A stretch of 64,000 nt of DNA from Marinobacter changyiensis (GTDB taxonomy: Bacteria; Pseudomonadota; Gammaproteobacteria; Pseudomonadales; Oleiphilaceae): assembly GCF_009193265.1 (NCBI RefSeq), contig NZ_VZZZ01000005.1:62001-126000 (forward strand), in the 5' to 3' direction. A program made the translations under genes and the position numbers. Under the pieces are notes generated by a model, which was not told the DNA's origin, did not search any database, and worked only from the letters and a program-made list of their open reading frames with translations. Positions 18,289-27,805 of the stretch are shown piece by piece (position 1 is the first letter of the stretch; each line of letters opens with the position of its first letter).

Positions 18289-19129
18289 TTTCCTCCTCCT
18301 GACCCGATGGCTCTTGTTCTGGTTTGGGTTCCGAAAGAACGTCCCGGTGGAAATCGGTCAGGTCGCCCATCATGGCATCGAGCTCGACGCTGTCACCGGG
18401 CTGATCGCTCGAGAGCTGTTGATCGAGCATACCCTGAACGGCTTTCTGGAACCGTTTCTCGACTGTGAAGTCCACCAGGCTGTGCCGGGTTTCGACCTTA
18501 CAGCCCCCTGGCAGAATAGTGTCGTCGTCAATAATGGACGTTTCGGCCTCAAAACGGTCAGCAACTTCCCGCACCCACTCGCTGTCTTTCGGGTTTACGC
18601 GCACTTTGACGTTTTCCCGTGTGGACGGCAGGCTGGCGATCGCCTGGCGAACAACGTTCCCGATATGGCAAGAATCCAGTGACAACTCCCTGAAAATAAC
18701 AGCACGGGCCAGTACCGTGGTCAGATTGACCAGGGCGGTTTCCAATTCATCTTCATGACGCTGAATAGGATCGAGCAGCTCCGCCATTACGCACTCAAGC
18801 CTGGCCAGTTTGGCATTTACCTCTGAACGGGTCGTTTCCAGAGCCGCTTTATGGCCCTCGGCCTGGCCCGCTTCCAGGCCGTCTTTCCGGCCCAGGACGA
18901 GACCCTCGGCGTGGCCCTCCTTGACGCCTTGCGCCCGCCCATCGGCGTGGCCATCGTCCCAGCCAGCCTGCCGAATGGCCTCTATGTCGCCGGCGGTCAG
19001 CGGTTTGACGTCGCGCTCTTCTTCACGGCCTACTTCGTTGCCCTGCTGATCCAACAGCGGAAGTTCCCATTTTTCATAGGCGGTGAGATCTTCCTTGGGA
19101 ATACGGTCCAGGCGGCTGCGGTCTTTCAT
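18269..19129 (-). CDS. fliH: Flagellar assembly protein FliH
   Basis: FliH is the stalk-like regulator of FliI. The product of 286 residues has an N-terminal region with the [12 protein letters not shown] motif, then a glycine-repeat helix ([20 protein letters not shown], with further GxxxG-type repeats) typical of FliH, and a C-terminal FliI-binding domain. The glycine repeats are expected to form closely packed helices. ATG at 19129 overlaps the fliG stop as TGATG; a GTG one codon earlier is an alternative. The acidic tail ends inside fliI. Confidence 0.95.
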   Translation of the reverse strand: MKDRSRLDRIPKEDLTAYEKWELPLLDQQGNEVGREEERDVKPLTAGDIEAIRQAGWDDGHADGRAQGVKEGHAEGLVLGRKDGLEAGQAEGHKAALETTRSEVNAKLARLECVMAELLDPIQRHEDELETALVNLTTVLARAVIFRELSLDSCHIGNVVRQAIASLPSTRENVKVRVNPKDSEWVREVADRFEAETSIIDDDTILPGGCKVETRHSLVDFTVEKRFQKAVQGMLDQQLSSDQPGDSVELDAMMGDLTDFHRDVLSEPKPEQEPSGQEEENEQSPG

Positions 19130-20181
19130 CACATCATTTCTTCGCCGGCACCACCGAGGGTAATTTCACCCGCTTCGGCCATGCGACGGGCTATGGTGAT
19201 GATGTCCTTCTGGGCGCTTTCCACTTCGCTGACACGCACCGGGCCTTTGGCTTCCAGGTCATCCTGCAGCAACTCACCGGCACGCTTGGACATGTTCTTG
19301 AATATCTTGTCTTTAACCCCATCGTCAGAGCCCTTCAGTGCAATCACCAGCACATCCGAAGACACTTCCCGCAACAACGCCTGGATACCCCGGTCTTCGA
19401 TGTCCTTGAGGTTGTCAAAGACAAACATCAGGTCTTCGATGGTGGTGGCCAGGTCCGGGTCCATATCCTTGATGGAATCCATCAGGCTGCCCTCAATACT
19501 GCGATCCATAAAGTTCATGATATCGGCGGCACGCTTGATACCGCCGATGCGACTGGTTTTTGCAGCCGAACCGCCCGAGAACTGCTTCTCCAGAATGTCG
19601 TTGAGCTCCTGCAGGGCCTGAGGCTGGATGCTCTCCAGGGAGGCCACCCGCATCATGACGTCCAGACGCACTTTTTCATCGAGAGTGCGAAGTATCTCGG
19701 CGGACTGGTCAGGATCAAGATAGGAAATCACGATGGCCTGAATCTGCGGGTGCTCGTAACGGATAATATCGCCCACCGCACGGGGCTCCATCCATTTCAG
19801 GGTATCCAGCCCGGTGGTATTACCGCCGATCAGGATGCGGTCAATCAGGCTGGCGGCTTTGTCGTCGCCTAACGCCTGGGTCAGCATCGCCCGGATGTAA
19901 TCATCGTTGCCCACCCCGAGACCGGTCTGGCCACCGACAGCATCAACAAACTGGTCCATCACGAAAGTAACGTCGTCTTTACTGACGTCCTTCATCTGGG
20001 CCATGGCAACACCCACACGCTGAACTTCCTTCGGGCCCATGTGCTTCAGTATCTGGGCCGCATCGGATTCACCCAGGGACATCAGAAGGATGGCCGCCTG
20101 CTCGACCCGGGGAATCTTGCGCTGAACTTTTCTGGGCGCTTCAGCCTGCTGTTGCGGCCGGTTTTCGTCACTCATCGACAT
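19129..20181 (-). CDS. fliG: Flagellar motor switch protein FliG
   Basis: FliG couples the C-ring to the stator and creates torque. The 350-residue product carries the N-terminal FliF-binding domain (QAAILLMSLGESDAAQILKH), the middle domain with the EHPQ motif (RYEHPQIQAIVISYLDPDQS), and the C-terminal charged helix (MSKRAGELLQDDLEAKGPVR) that meets MotA. Start is the ATG at 20181 or, with slightly better spacing, the ATG two codons later. It overlaps fliF by 14 bases. Confidence 0.98.
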   Translation of the reverse strand: MSMSDENRPQQQAEAPRKVQRKIPRVEQAAILLMSLGESDAAQILKHMGPKEVQRVGVAMAQMKDVSKDDVTFVMDQFVDAVGGQTGLGVGNDDYIRAMLTQALGDDKAASLIDRILIGGNTTGLDTLKWMEPRAVGDIIRYEHPQIQAIVISYLDPDQSAEILRTLDEKVRLDVMMRVASLESIQPQALQELNDILEKQFSGGSAAKTSRIGGIKRAADIMNFMDRSIEGSLMDSIKDMDPDLATTIEDLMFVFDNLKDIEDRGIQALLREVSSDVLVIALKGSDDGVKDKIFKNMSKRAGELLQDDLEAKGPVRVSEVESAQKDIITIARRMAEAGEITLGGAGEEMM

Positions 20182-21868
20182 TCACCCATTGGCGCATCAC
20201 CTGTGCAACCCGGCCAGGGTCTTCAGCGATAAGGCCTTTCAATGCATTCAGGTGCCTATCATAGCCGTCGGAGGCACCGGGCAAAAGCAGATCATCGCTA
20301 CCACCCATGGCACTCTTCATGGCGTCGGCTCCGCCCAGATCCTCCAGCCCGTCGTAGTCACTGCTCTCCAGAGCCTCGTCACGATCGCGGCGAGCGCCAC
20401 CGGACAAGCTCTTCAGCGTGGGCCGCAACAAACCCAGCACCAACACCAGAATCACCAGCCCGGCCAGCACCTGCTTCATCAGATCCCAGAACCAGGGCTG
20501 CTCCCAGAAGCCCTGCTCCTGATATTCAATGGCTTCCGGCACGGCAAAGGGCGTATTCATCACGGTGACACTGTCACCGCGAGCTGCAGAGTAGCCCACG
20601 GCATCCCGTATCAGCAGGGTCATCCGTTGCAACGCTTGCTCTGTCCAGGGTTCGTAAGTTACTTCACCGGTAGCAGCATTGACCGTTTTACGGTCGTCAA
20701 CGGCTACCGCCACGGTAAGGCGCTGGACACGGCCCTGCTCCTGCCGGACATAGCTCACGGTACGGTCCATTTCGTAGTTGCGGGTGGATTCCCGGCGCAC
20801 GTTGACGGGCGGCGCGGCAACAGGCTCACCATTGTCACCATTGGCTTGTTCCGGAACCACCGGATCAGCGGGCGGCTGGTTGGATAACGCGCCCGGTATG
20901 CCACCTGCTGCACCCGTCGTTCTCTGGTCGGTCATTTCCCGCTCGCTTCGAACTGCCTGCTGGTCGGGATTAAACAGCTCCTCGGCCTGCTCCACGGAGG
21001 AGAAATCCAGGTCCGCGGTCACTTCGGCCCGAAAGCGGCCGTCGCCGATGATAGGGTCAATCATCGAGACGATACGCTGGGTCAGCCGCTGCTCAACCCG
21101 GGTAAGGTAGTCCTGTTGATCCTGCATCTGCTGACGACCACTGTCCTCTTCCTGGCCCGTCAACAGGTTGCCGGTCTGGTCTACGATGGTGACGTTACTT
21201 TTTTGCATCTCCGGAATACTACCAGCGACCAGATTCATGATCGCGGCGATCTGTTCCTGCTCCAGTCTGCGGCCGGCGTAAACCTCAAGAAATACCGATG
21301 CCGTCGGCGTGCGGGCATCGCGAACAAACACAGAACGCTTTGGTATGGCGAGGTGGACACGGCTGGCCTTGACGTTGCGCATGCTGCTGATGGTTCGCGC
21401 CAACTCGCCCTCAAGTCCGCGCCGGTAGCTGATGGTTTCCATGAACTGGGAGGTTCCCAGCCCGCGATCCTGATCCAGCAGCTCGTAGCCGATGGTCTTG
21501 GTGTCGGTCACACCCTGAGCAGCGAGGGCAAGCCGGGCGTCGTAAACATTCTCCGAGGGCACCATTAAGGCGCCAGACTTTGGATCCATGCGGTACTGGA
21601 TGCCGCTTTGATCGAGAATGGCTGTAACTTCCTGGGGATTGTAGCTCGACAGGTCTCCGACCACCGGCTGGTAGTTCGGTTCCTGGGCCCAAAGCACCAC
21701 CGCAAAGCCCAACGCAACACTCGCCGCCAGACCGACCATCAGGCCGATCTGGCGCAGCAAAGTCAGCCGGTTGAAACCGAATACCAGATCATTCCGGCCA
21801 TCGAGCCCGTCAGGCTCTTCCGTTGCCGGCATGGTATTGCGATTGGTTTGTGCAGGTACACTGGCCAT
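20168..21868 (-). CDS. fliF: Flagellar MS-ring protein FliF
   Basis: FliF builds the membrane-embedded MS ring on which the flagellum assembles. The 566-residue protein has a first membrane helix near residue 38-60 (QIGLMVGLAASVALGFAVVL), two ring-building motif domains with SRVHLAIPKRSVFVRD and EVTADLDFSSVEQ, a variable middle, a second helix near residue 455-475, and a C-terminal FliG-binding tail ending around MRQWVNVDE. GGAG precedes the ATG. It follows fliE by 15 bases. Confidence 0.98.
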   Translation of the reverse strand: MASVPAQTNRNTMPATEEPDGLDGRNDLVFGFNRLTLLRQIGLMVGLAASVALGFAVVLWAQEPNYQPVVGDLSSYNPQEVTAILDQSGIQYRMDPKSGALMVPSENVYDARLALAAQGVTDTKTIGYELLDQDRGLGTSQFMETISYRRGLEGELARTISSMRNVKASRVHLAIPKRSVFVRDARTPTASVFLEVYAGRRLEQEQIAAIMNLVAGSIPEMQKSNVTIVDQTGNLLTGQEEDSGRQQMQDQQDYLTRVEQRLTQRIVSMIDPIIGDGRFRAEVTADLDFSSVEQAEELFNPDQQAVRSEREMTDQRTTGAAGGIPGALSNQPPADPVVPEQANGDNGEPVAAPPVNVRRESTRNYEMDRTVSYVRQEQGRVQRLTVAVAVDDRKTVNAATGEVTYEPWTEQALQRMTLLIRDAVGYSAARGDSVTVMNTPFAVPEAIEYQEQGFWEQPWFWDLMKQVLAGLVILVLVLGLLRPTLKSLSGGARRDRDEALESSDYDGLEDLGGADAMKSAMGGSDDLLLPGASDGYDRHLNALKGLIAEDPGRVAQVMRQWVNVDE

Positions 21869-21883
21869 GGTTTAGCTCCGCTA

Positions 21884-22252
21884 TCAAACCGGCATGTTCA
21901 TAATGTCTTCATAGGCCCTGACAACCCGATTGCGAACCTGGGTCAACGCTTCGAAGGAAACTGATGCTTTCTGGGAGGCGATCATGACACGAGTAATGTC
22001 CATGTCAGGATCTCCCAGTTCGTAGGCTGTTCTCATGTCACCTGCCGTTTGCTGCAATTCGTTGACCTGGCCGACCGCCTGTTTCAGCACGTTACTGAAG
22101 CCGGAGGTCTCGTTGCTTTGTTCAACCCGTGCAGGCCCATCCATCCGGCCGCGGATGGAGTTATCCTGTGCGACCTGTTGGCTTTGCTGCATCTGGGAGC
22201 GCAGAGAGCGTATGTCTGACAGAACACTGTTGATGTCGGCGCGTTCAACCAT
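21884..22252 (-). CDS. fliE: Flagellar hook-basal body complex protein FliE
   Basis: FliE joins the MS ring to the rod. With the start at 22252 ([20 protein letters not shown]) it has 122 residues. The C-terminal signature [20 protein letters not shown] followed by [13 protein letters not shown] is characteristic. The ATG has GGGGG six bases upstream; an in-frame ATG six codons earlier has none. fliE heads fliE-F-G-H-I-J and has a sigma-54 element about 65 bases upstream. Confidence 0.97.
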   Translation of the reverse strand: MVERADINSVLSDIRSLRSQMQQSQQVAQDNSIRGRMDGPARVEQSNETSGFSNVLKQAVGQVNELQQTAGDMRTAYELGDPDMDITRVMIASQKASVSFEALTQVRNRVVRAYEDIMNMPV

Positions 22253-22314
22253 GGCTAACCCCCTTGGCACACCAGCTGGCTTGGCAGGTGCAGTTTTGTA
22301 TGTTCCTGACTCAA

Positions 22315-22330
22315 AGCAATTTCCCGGCCA
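22315..22330 (-). promoter_or_regulatory. Sigma-54 promoter of fliE operon
   Basis: The minus strand reads TGGCCGGGAAATTGCT, matching the -24/-12 consensus with 12-base GG-GC spacing, 63-78 bases before the fliE start. The adjacent upstream genes encode FleQ and FleR, both sigma-54 activators. Confidence 0.84.
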
Positions 22331-22425
22331 CCTTAATTTATCTTAGCTATTACAGCAGGTTAGGCTTATCTTTGATTCACTGATGGAGGCCTGCGCCGAA
22401 GTATTGACGCCACCGCCACGCCAAT

Positions 22426-22448
22426 AAAAACGGCGCCAGAGGGCGCCG
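22426..22448 (-). terminator. Rho-independent terminator after fleR
   Basis: On the minus strand CGGCGCC-CTCT-GGCGCCG (7-bp perfect stem, 4-base loop; 22431-22448) is followed by five T residues (22426-22430). It lies 53 bases after the fleR stop and separates fleSR from the fliE promoter. Confidence 0.82.
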
Positions 22449-22501
22449 CATGAAAGCATCAACACAGGTCCGACAACAGAGCCTGAAAGAAATCGAGAAA
22501 C

Positions 22502-23938
22502 TCAGGCCAGGGCCAGCTCGGCATCCAGATCAATACCGGCATCCCGCATCTGGGCCAGCTTGTAACGCAGGGTTCTCGGGCTGATACCCAATTTTTCCGC
22601 CGCCCGGTTACGGCGGCCCCGCTCGTGGCGGAGCGTATTGATGATAATCCGGAATTCCCGCTGTCTCAGGTCGTTGCCAAGTGAGGAAGCATCCTCGTCT
22701 GCCAAACTCACAGGCAGTTCAGTTTCGGTTTCGATATCCTCCTGCTCAGCAATGCCATTGTGGGGAGTCACCGGCTGAAAGCCTGCAGGTTCTGTAACCA
22801 GGCCGGACAAACCCGTGTTCAGACACATATCCGCCGCTTCGATCACGTTGCCCTGGTGCAACACCAAAGCCCGCTGGATTGCGTTGTCAAGTTCCCGCAC
22901 ATTGCCGGGCCAGGCGTGGGCCATCAATGCCTGGCGGGCATCAGGGCCAAAGGTAATGCCGGTCAACTTCATTTTCTGGCAATGCTGCTTCAACAACGTT
23001 TTGGCCAGGGGCAGAATATCCAGCGGACGCTCCCTCAAGGGTCGCCATTGCATGGGGAAAACATTGAGACGGTAGTACAGGTCCTCCCGGAATTTGCCTT
23101 CACGCACATAGTCGGCCAGATCCCGGTTGGTCGTCGCCAGCACCCGCACATCCAGCTTGATGACCTTGCGCCCGCCGACCCGTTCCACCTCCCGCTCCTG
23201 CAGAACCCGCAGTAACTTTGACTGCAGGCTCAGGTCCATTTCGGAGATTTCATCCAGCAGCAAAGTGCCACCATTAGCCTGCTCGAACTTACCCGGCGAT
23301 GAGGCGTGAGCGCCCGTAAAAGCACCCTTTTCGTGGCCGAACAGTATGGCTTCCAGCATGTTTTCGGGGATCGCGGCACAGTTGATTGCCACGAAAGGCT
23401 GGTCCGCACGGCTCGACTGCTGATGGATAAAACGTGCCAGCACTTCCTTGCCGGTGCCGCTTTCGCCCGAGATCATCACGGTGGAATCACTGGTTGCCAC
23501 TTTTTTGGCGAGCTGGAACAGTCGCTTGCTGATGGGGTCTTCCGCGACTGGCTCGTCGGCACGACTCTGACGGGCGCCGCCAACTACCTTATTTACCGCG
23601 TCAACCAGAACCTGGGGCTCAAACGGCTTGACCAGATAATCGATAGCGCCGGACTGCATGGCTGAAACCGCGTGGCTGATCTGACCGTAAGCGGTGATCA
23701 GCATCATCGGTAGTCCCGGATAATGCCGCTGCACTTCTGCCAACAATTCGTGGCCGGACATTCCCGGCATGTTGACGTCGCTGACAATCATGTCCACGGT
23801 TTCTTCCGCCAGCCGCACCATCGCCTGCTCGGCAGAATCCGCCTCCCGGACCCGGAATTTTGCCAGCTCCAGTGTGGTTACCAACGCTTCCCGCAGGTCA
23901 CGGTCGTCTTCAACAATGAGAATCTGAGCCCTGGCCAT
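22502..23938 (-). CDS. fleR: Flagellar two-component response regulator FleR (FlrC)
   Basis: FleR is the sigma-54 activator of class III flagellar genes, phosphorylated by FleS. With the start at 23938 (MARAQILIVEDDRDLREALV) it has 478 residues: receiver domain 5-120, AAA+ domain with GESGTGKE and the sigma-54 contact loop GAFTGA, and a C-terminal Fis-type helix-turn-helix (RNRAAEKLGISPRTLRYKLA). GGAGG precedes the chosen ATG; the longer frame extends into fleS. It overlaps the end of fleS by 29 bases. Confidence 0.97.
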   Translation of the reverse strand: MARAQILIVEDDRDLREALVTTLELAKFRVREADSAEQAMVRLAEETVDMIVSDVNMPGMSGHELLAEVQRHYPGLPMMLITAYGQISHAVSAMQSGAIDYLVKPFEPQVLVDAVNKVVGGARQSRADEPVAEDPISKRLFQLAKKVATSDSTVMISGESGTGKEVLARFIHQQSSRADQPFVAINCAAIPENMLEAILFGHEKGAFTGAHASSPGKFEQANGGTLLLDEISEMDLSLQSKLLRVLQEREVERVGGRKVIKLDVRVLATTNRDLADYVREGKFREDLYYRLNVFPMQWRPLRERPLDILPLAKTLLKQHCQKMKLTGITFGPDARQALMAHAWPGNVRELDNAIQRALVLHQGNVIEAADMCLNTGLSGLVTEPAGFQPVTPHNGIAEQEDIETETELPVSLADEDASSLGNDLRQREFRIIINTLRHERGRRNRAAEKLGISPRTLRYKLAQMRDAGIDLDAELALA

Positions 23939-25244
23939 AAAATGCCTCCGCTGACTGACTGATCGGATCTGAATGAATCCGGCGACCACCCGCCAATGGC
24001 AACCGGATGGTTGCCCGGGCACCACCGGATAACGGCGACTCCATCAAGAACTCGCCGTTATGGGCTTTGACCACCGCCTGAACCACGGCAAGACCGAGCC
24101 CGGTACCGTGGGATTTGGTGGTAAAAAAAGCCTCTACAAGCTGGCTGGCCTGGTCAGCGCTGAAGCCGGGGCCATTGTCTTCCACCCGAATTTCGAGAGA
24201 CTGATCCAGTATTCCAATGGATAACTGAATATCGTTTGCCCCTGCCTCTATCGCATTGTTCACCAGGTTCATGCAGGCACCGACCAGGGCATCGCGATTA
24301 CACATCAGGGAAACCGCCGACTCCGGCTCGGACAGGGCTATGTGTACGTTGTCCTGACTGCCGAGCCCTTCCGTTGCCGCTTTCAGGCCACGGATCAGCG
24401 CATCGGAGGACAACTCTTCCGCCAGCCGGGTTTCGCCACGGGCAAATATCAGCATGTCGCGCACCTGTTGTTCCAGATGGGTCAACCGGGACATCAGCTT
24501 GGTGGCGCAGCGTTCACGCAGTTCCGGCTCAAGATCGGGTTGGCAAAGATGACCGCCGTAAAGAATGGCTGCGGACAAGGGTGTACGAATCTGATGAGCG
24601 AGGGACGCCACCATCTTGCCCATGGCCGACAGACGCTGGGCATGGGCAAGCTGGGACTGAAGCCGACGGGTGTCGGTCAGGTCCGTGAGCAGAATCAGCT
24701 GACCGGGCTCGTTCTCCATGGAACGAATTTCGATGCTGACGCGGCGACCGTCTTTCAGGGAGACTTCATGACCGTCGTCCCGGCGCGGGGCGAAACAACG
24801 CTGGATCACGCTGACCCAGCGCTCGCCGTCCAACGGTTCACCCAACAGGTTGACCGCCGCAGGATTACACTGGCTGACCACCCCCTGACTATCCAGCACC
24901 ACCACACCGGCAGGCATGATGGACAATAAGGTGGTCAGCCGGTCTGCCAGACGTTCTTTTTCTTCCAGTTCATGCTGTCGCTGTCGGGTTTCTGCGGTCA
25001 GCTCGCCGGACAACTGGTTAACCCTGGACTCAAGGGTGCGATAAGAATCGGTGATCTGACGGGACATCTGATTGAACAGTTCCAGCGCCGTACCGACGGT
25101 CTCGCCGTTGTCCTGATGCGGAAACAGGGCCGTGACCTTGTCGTTCACGTCCGCTGCAGCGTTGCAGTCTGCGGCGCCGGCATATTCGACGGTTTGCCCC
25201 GGCTTTCGCAATGGCGCTGCCGCCAGAAACTGTAATTGGTTCAT
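23910..25244 (-). CDS. fleS: Flagellar sensor histidine kinase FleS (FlrB)
   Basis: FleS is the cytoplasmic kinase that phosphorylates FleR. The 444-residue protein shows no membrane segment; it has a coiled stretch (about 55-105), a PAS domain (about 105-205), the H-box SLAHQIRTPLSAAILYGGHL, and an HATPase domain with NLVNNAIEAGANDIQ, VEDNGPGF and GTGLGLAVVQAVVKAHNG. Lack of membrane helices agrees with known FleS/FlrB. It is preceded by a sigma-54 element about 65-80 bases from its start, as expected for a FleQ-controlled class II gene. Confidence 0.96.
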   Translation of the reverse strand: MNQLQFLAAAPLRKPGQTVEYAGAADCNAAADVNDKVTALFPHQDNGETVGTALELFNQMSRQITDSYRTLESRVNQLSGELTAETRQRQHELEEKERLADRLTTLLSIMPAGVVVLDSQGVVSQCNPAAVNLLGEPLDGERWVSVIQRCFAPRRDDGHEVSLKDGRRVSIEIRSMENEPGQLILLTDLTDTRRLQSQLAHAQRLSAMGKMVASLAHQIRTPLSAAILYGGHLCQPDLEPELRERCATKLMSRLTHLEQQVRDMLIFARGETRLAEELSSDALIRGLKAATEGLGSQDNVHIALSEPESAVSLMCNRDALVGACMNLVNNAIEAGANDIQLSIGILDQSLEIRVEDNGPGFSADQASQLVEAFFTTKSHGTGLGLAVVQAVVKAHNGEFLMESPLSGGARATIRLPLAGGRRIHSDPISQSAEAFYGQGSDSHC

Positions 25245-25307
25245 CGTGCCCCCCCTGAGGTACTGCGGCAGTATGCCGTCGCGTTCAGATTCATTTAGGG
25301 GTAACTA

Positions 25308-25323
25308 TGCCAAAGCTGTGCCA
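25308..25323 (-). promoter_or_regulatory. Sigma-54 promoter of fleSR
   Basis: The minus strand reads TGGCACAGCTTTGGCA. The -24 half (TGGCAC) is perfect; the -12 half is TGGC rather than TTGC, with correct spacing. It lies 64-79 bases before fleS. Confidence 0.75.
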
Positions 25324-25363
25324 GGAAGGTTTTTTTGTTTTATATCAGCTAGTAAACAGAATC

Positions 25364-25383
25364 AAAAACCGCCAGGTGACGGT
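25364..25383 (-). terminator. Probable terminator after fleQ
   Basis: On the minus strand ACCGTC-ACCT-GGCGGT (six pairs including one G-U) is followed by five T residues. It begins 12 bases after the fleQ stop, before the fleS promoter. Confidence 0.68.
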
Positions 25384-25394
25384 TTTCTGTCGGA

Positions 25395-26858
25395 TCAGGC
25401 ATCTTCCGATTCATCTTCCCGCAGACCGTACTTGCGGACTTTTTCCACCAACGTTGTGCGCCGGATACGAAGCTTCTCGGCTGCGCGCGCAACGACTCCG
25501 CCTGCTTCATCCAGTGCCTGTTGAATCAGCTGTTTTTCCAGATTGCCCAAATAATCCTTCAAGTCGATACCGTTTACCGGCAGCAGGGCCGGGGCATCCA
25601 GACCAATCAGGCCCGGTGCCATCGACGGCATACCGATATCGTCGACCGGGCGGTTCTCATCGATGTCATCCACATAACGGAACTTCTTGGGCAACTCCTG
25701 AACACCAACAACACCGTAGGGGTGCATGATGGCCAAGCGTTCAACAAGGTTGGCCAGCTCCCTTACGTTTCCGGGCCAGTCGTGGCGACAGAGATTCATG
25801 ATGCAGGCTGAGTTCATTCGAATGGAGCCGCGCTTTTCTTTTTCCATCCGCGAAATCAGTTCATTGATCAATAGCGGAATATCCTCAACCCGCTCCCGCA
25901 GAGCGGGCATTTCGATCGGAAAAACGTTAAGACGGTAGTACAGGTCCTCCCGGAACTCGCCACTGACGATCATTTCTTCAAGATGCTTGTGGGTGGCTGC
26001 GATCACCCGCACATCTGCCGTCTGGGTGCGGTTACTTCCCACTCGTTCGTACGTTTTCTCCTGCAGCACCCGGAGAATCTTGACCTGCATATTGAGCGGC
26101 ATATCGCCAATTTCGTCCAGAAACAGGGTGCCGCCTTCAGCGAGCTCAAAACGACCGACCCGGGCAGTAATCGCACCCGTGAAGGCACCCTTCTCATGAC
26201 CGAAAAGCTCACTCTCCAACAGTTCCGCGGGTATCGCGCCGCAGTTTACCGGCACAAACGGTCGGCCCCGTCGTGCTGAGTGATAGTGAAGGTTACGGGC
26301 GACAACTTCTTTGCCGGTACCGGATTCCCCGGTAATCATGACGCTGACGTCCTTGTCCGCCACCTGCTCCATCAACTGCCGAACGTGCTGGACGCTGCGG
26401 CTGGTGCCGACGAGGCTTCGGAATAGCTGCACTCCTCGTTGCTGCCCCCGCTGCTGCCCCTGATCCCGGGAGCGCGCGTACTGATCACGAAAAACCTGGG
26501 CGCGATAGAGTGAATCGATAAACTTGGTGTAGTTGAAAGGCCAGTCCAGACGGGCAATAACCCGCTCAACGTCTTCTTCGGACAGGCCTTTCAGATTGGG
26601 ATCGCCAATCAGCAGGATTGGCAATCCTTTTTCGGCGGCACACACTGACGCAATCCGCTCGCGAACGTCTGTATCCTGACCGTCAAGTATAGCCACCTGC
26701 AACGACGCCATCTGCTCCTTGTCCGCGTCCCGTATCATCGCTTCGGCGGCATCACCGGAAAATACGCCCTCTTCCCCAATAAATTCCAGAATAGTTTCGA
26801 TGTCCCGAGCCCGCACTGCATCTCGGCTCAGGACAAGCACTTGGTTGTTATTCAGCAT
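25395..26858 (-). CDS. fleQ: Flagellar master regulator FleQ (FlrA)
   Basis: FleQ is the top-level sigma-54 activator of flagellar genes and, in pseudomonads, a c-di-GMP-responsive regulator of exopolysaccharide genes. The 487-residue protein has an atypical receiver-like N-terminal domain (1-125) without a normal phosphorylation pocket, an AAA+ domain with GESGTGKE and GAFTGA, and a C-terminal Fis-type helix-turn-helix ([20 protein letters not shown]). The c-di-GMP contact motif LFRS (in [11 protein letters not shown]) just before the AAA+ domain, and EVVARN after Walker A, match those of P. aeruginosa FleQ, so c-di-GMP control is likely. Confidence 0.96.
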   Translation of the reverse strand: MLNNNQVLVLSRDAVRARDIETILEFIGEEGVFSGDAAEAMIRDADKEQMASLQVAILDGQDTDVRERIASVCAAEKGLPILLIGDPNLKGLSEEDVERVIARLDWPFNYTKFIDSLYRAQVFRDQYARSRDQGQQRGQQRGVQLFRSLVGTSRSVQHVRQLMEQVADKDVSVMITGESGTGKEVVARNLHYHSARRGRPFVPVNCGAIPAELLESELFGHEKGAFTGAITARVGRFELAEGGTLFLDEIGDMPLNMQVKILRVLQEKTYERVGSNRTQTADVRVIAATHKHLEEMIVSGEFREDLYYRLNVFPIEMPALRERVEDIPLLINELISRMEKEKRGSIRMNSACIMNLCRHDWPGNVRELANLVERLAIMHPYGVVGVQELPKKFRYVDDIDENRPVDDIGMPSMAPGLIGLDAPALLPVNGIDLKDYLGNLEKQLIQQALDEAGGVVARAAEKLRIRRTTLVEKVRKYGLREDESEDA

Positions 26859-26969
26859 TCTTCTGGATCTCTTTAGTCTGGATGGAGCTACGGAAAATAA
26901 AAGCTCTCGGAAGTCAGATCTTACGCCACACAGCCGTTACCCAAAGTTCATGAAACGGGCCAGTGCGGT

Positions 26970-26998
26970 ATTTAAGACGCTATGGCGATGAGAGTCAA
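26970..26998 (-). promoter_or_regulatory. Candidate sigma-70 promoter of fleQ
   Basis: The minus strand has TTGACT, 17 bases, then TTAAAT, about 110-140 bases before fleQ. No -24/-12 element was found here, in keeping with fleQ being transcribed by sigma-70. Confidence 0.45.
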
Positions 26999-27076
26999 TT
27001 TAATGACACATATTTACGACAAATTGCAAAAGATGGACAAAATCGCGGAAAACTGTCTGATTTAAATTACTTTTTG

Positions 27077-27397
27077 TTATTCGCCACCACGAACCGATAC
27101 GTCCTGATAACTCCGCGCAGCTTTACGGCTGCTGGCGACTTCTTTCAGGGACTGCAGGATATTTGCCTTTGCCTTCCTGGCACCCGCTTCGCCTTCGTCG
27201 CATAACCCACGCAACTCTTCCAGGCGCTCCTGGACCAGAGTGGGACTGACCCCACCCGCCTCAAGCTCATCCATCACTGATTCCAGTTGTGGCCGGACAC
27301 TGTCATTGAGACTCGCAAGCGCCGTCCAATTTTCAGTGACAACAGCGTGGCGAAGGCCATCAATAAGCGTATCCAGCTGTTCAAGTGCCTGCGTCAT
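27077..27397 (-). CDS. FliT-like flagellar protein
   Basis: This 106-residue, mainly helical protein (MTQALEQLDTLIDGLRHAVV, then NWTALASLNDSVRPQLESVM) resembles the short FliT-like proteins coded just upstream of fleQ in pseudomonads (PA1096 position). FliT-type proteins act as chaperones for the filament cap FliD. Signs are the N-terminal helix with ENWTAL and a basic helical C-terminus (KAKANILQSLKEVASSRKAA). The fliD and fliS genes that normally precede it are absent here. The assignment rests on position, size and helix pattern, so it is moderate. Confidence 0.6.
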   Translation of the reverse strand: MTQALEQLDTLIDGLRHAVVTENWTALASLNDSVRPQLESVMDELEAGGVSPTLVQERLEELRGLCDEGEAGARKAKANILQSLKEVASSRKAARSYQDVSVRGGE

Positions 27398-27491
27398 AAG
27401 CCTCTGCCTGTTTCGGACATTCTGTGATGTTGCTCAGCAAACCCAGCGGCTCCATCAGAGTTCGGCGGGGTTTATCAATAGTATAGCGGCT

Positions 27492-27797
27492 TTAGTCCTG
27501 CGCCTGTATTTCCCGTATGCCGTTGAGTGTCCTGAACGAGATTTCCCGCAAGGTGGCGAGAAATGCCCGCACGTGCGGCGCTGAATAGTTATCATGACGC
27601 ACAGCCGCATACAGGTTTGACCAGACCCCGCCTGCCCCAAGTGGACGGGCTGCCAGCAAACCGGATTCGGTATACTCCCGCAGCGCCAAAAGAATTTCAA
27701 AACAGAAAAGTGGCTCATAAACCAAACCGGCAATCGGTTGCGGGTCCGAAGTGACGACCAGGTCCAACTCTCCCCAAGCCAGCGCAGGCAGAGCATC
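27492..27797 (-). pseudogene. metR: Remnant of LysR-type regulator MetR
   Basis: The reading frame contains [35 protein letters not shown] and [12 protein letters not shown], recognisable as parts of the MetR effector domain (compare QQGELDLVMTSD and LWSRLYAAVRDG of E. coli MetR). The DNA-binding N-terminal part is missing altogether, and about 80 residues are lost between LLALREY and [10 protein letters not shown]. An intact MetR has about 300 residues. The frame formally runs to 27893, but there it only mirrors the opposite-strand metE remnant. It is a dead gene. Confidence 0.82.
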
Positions 27798-27805
27798 CAG
27801 ATGCC

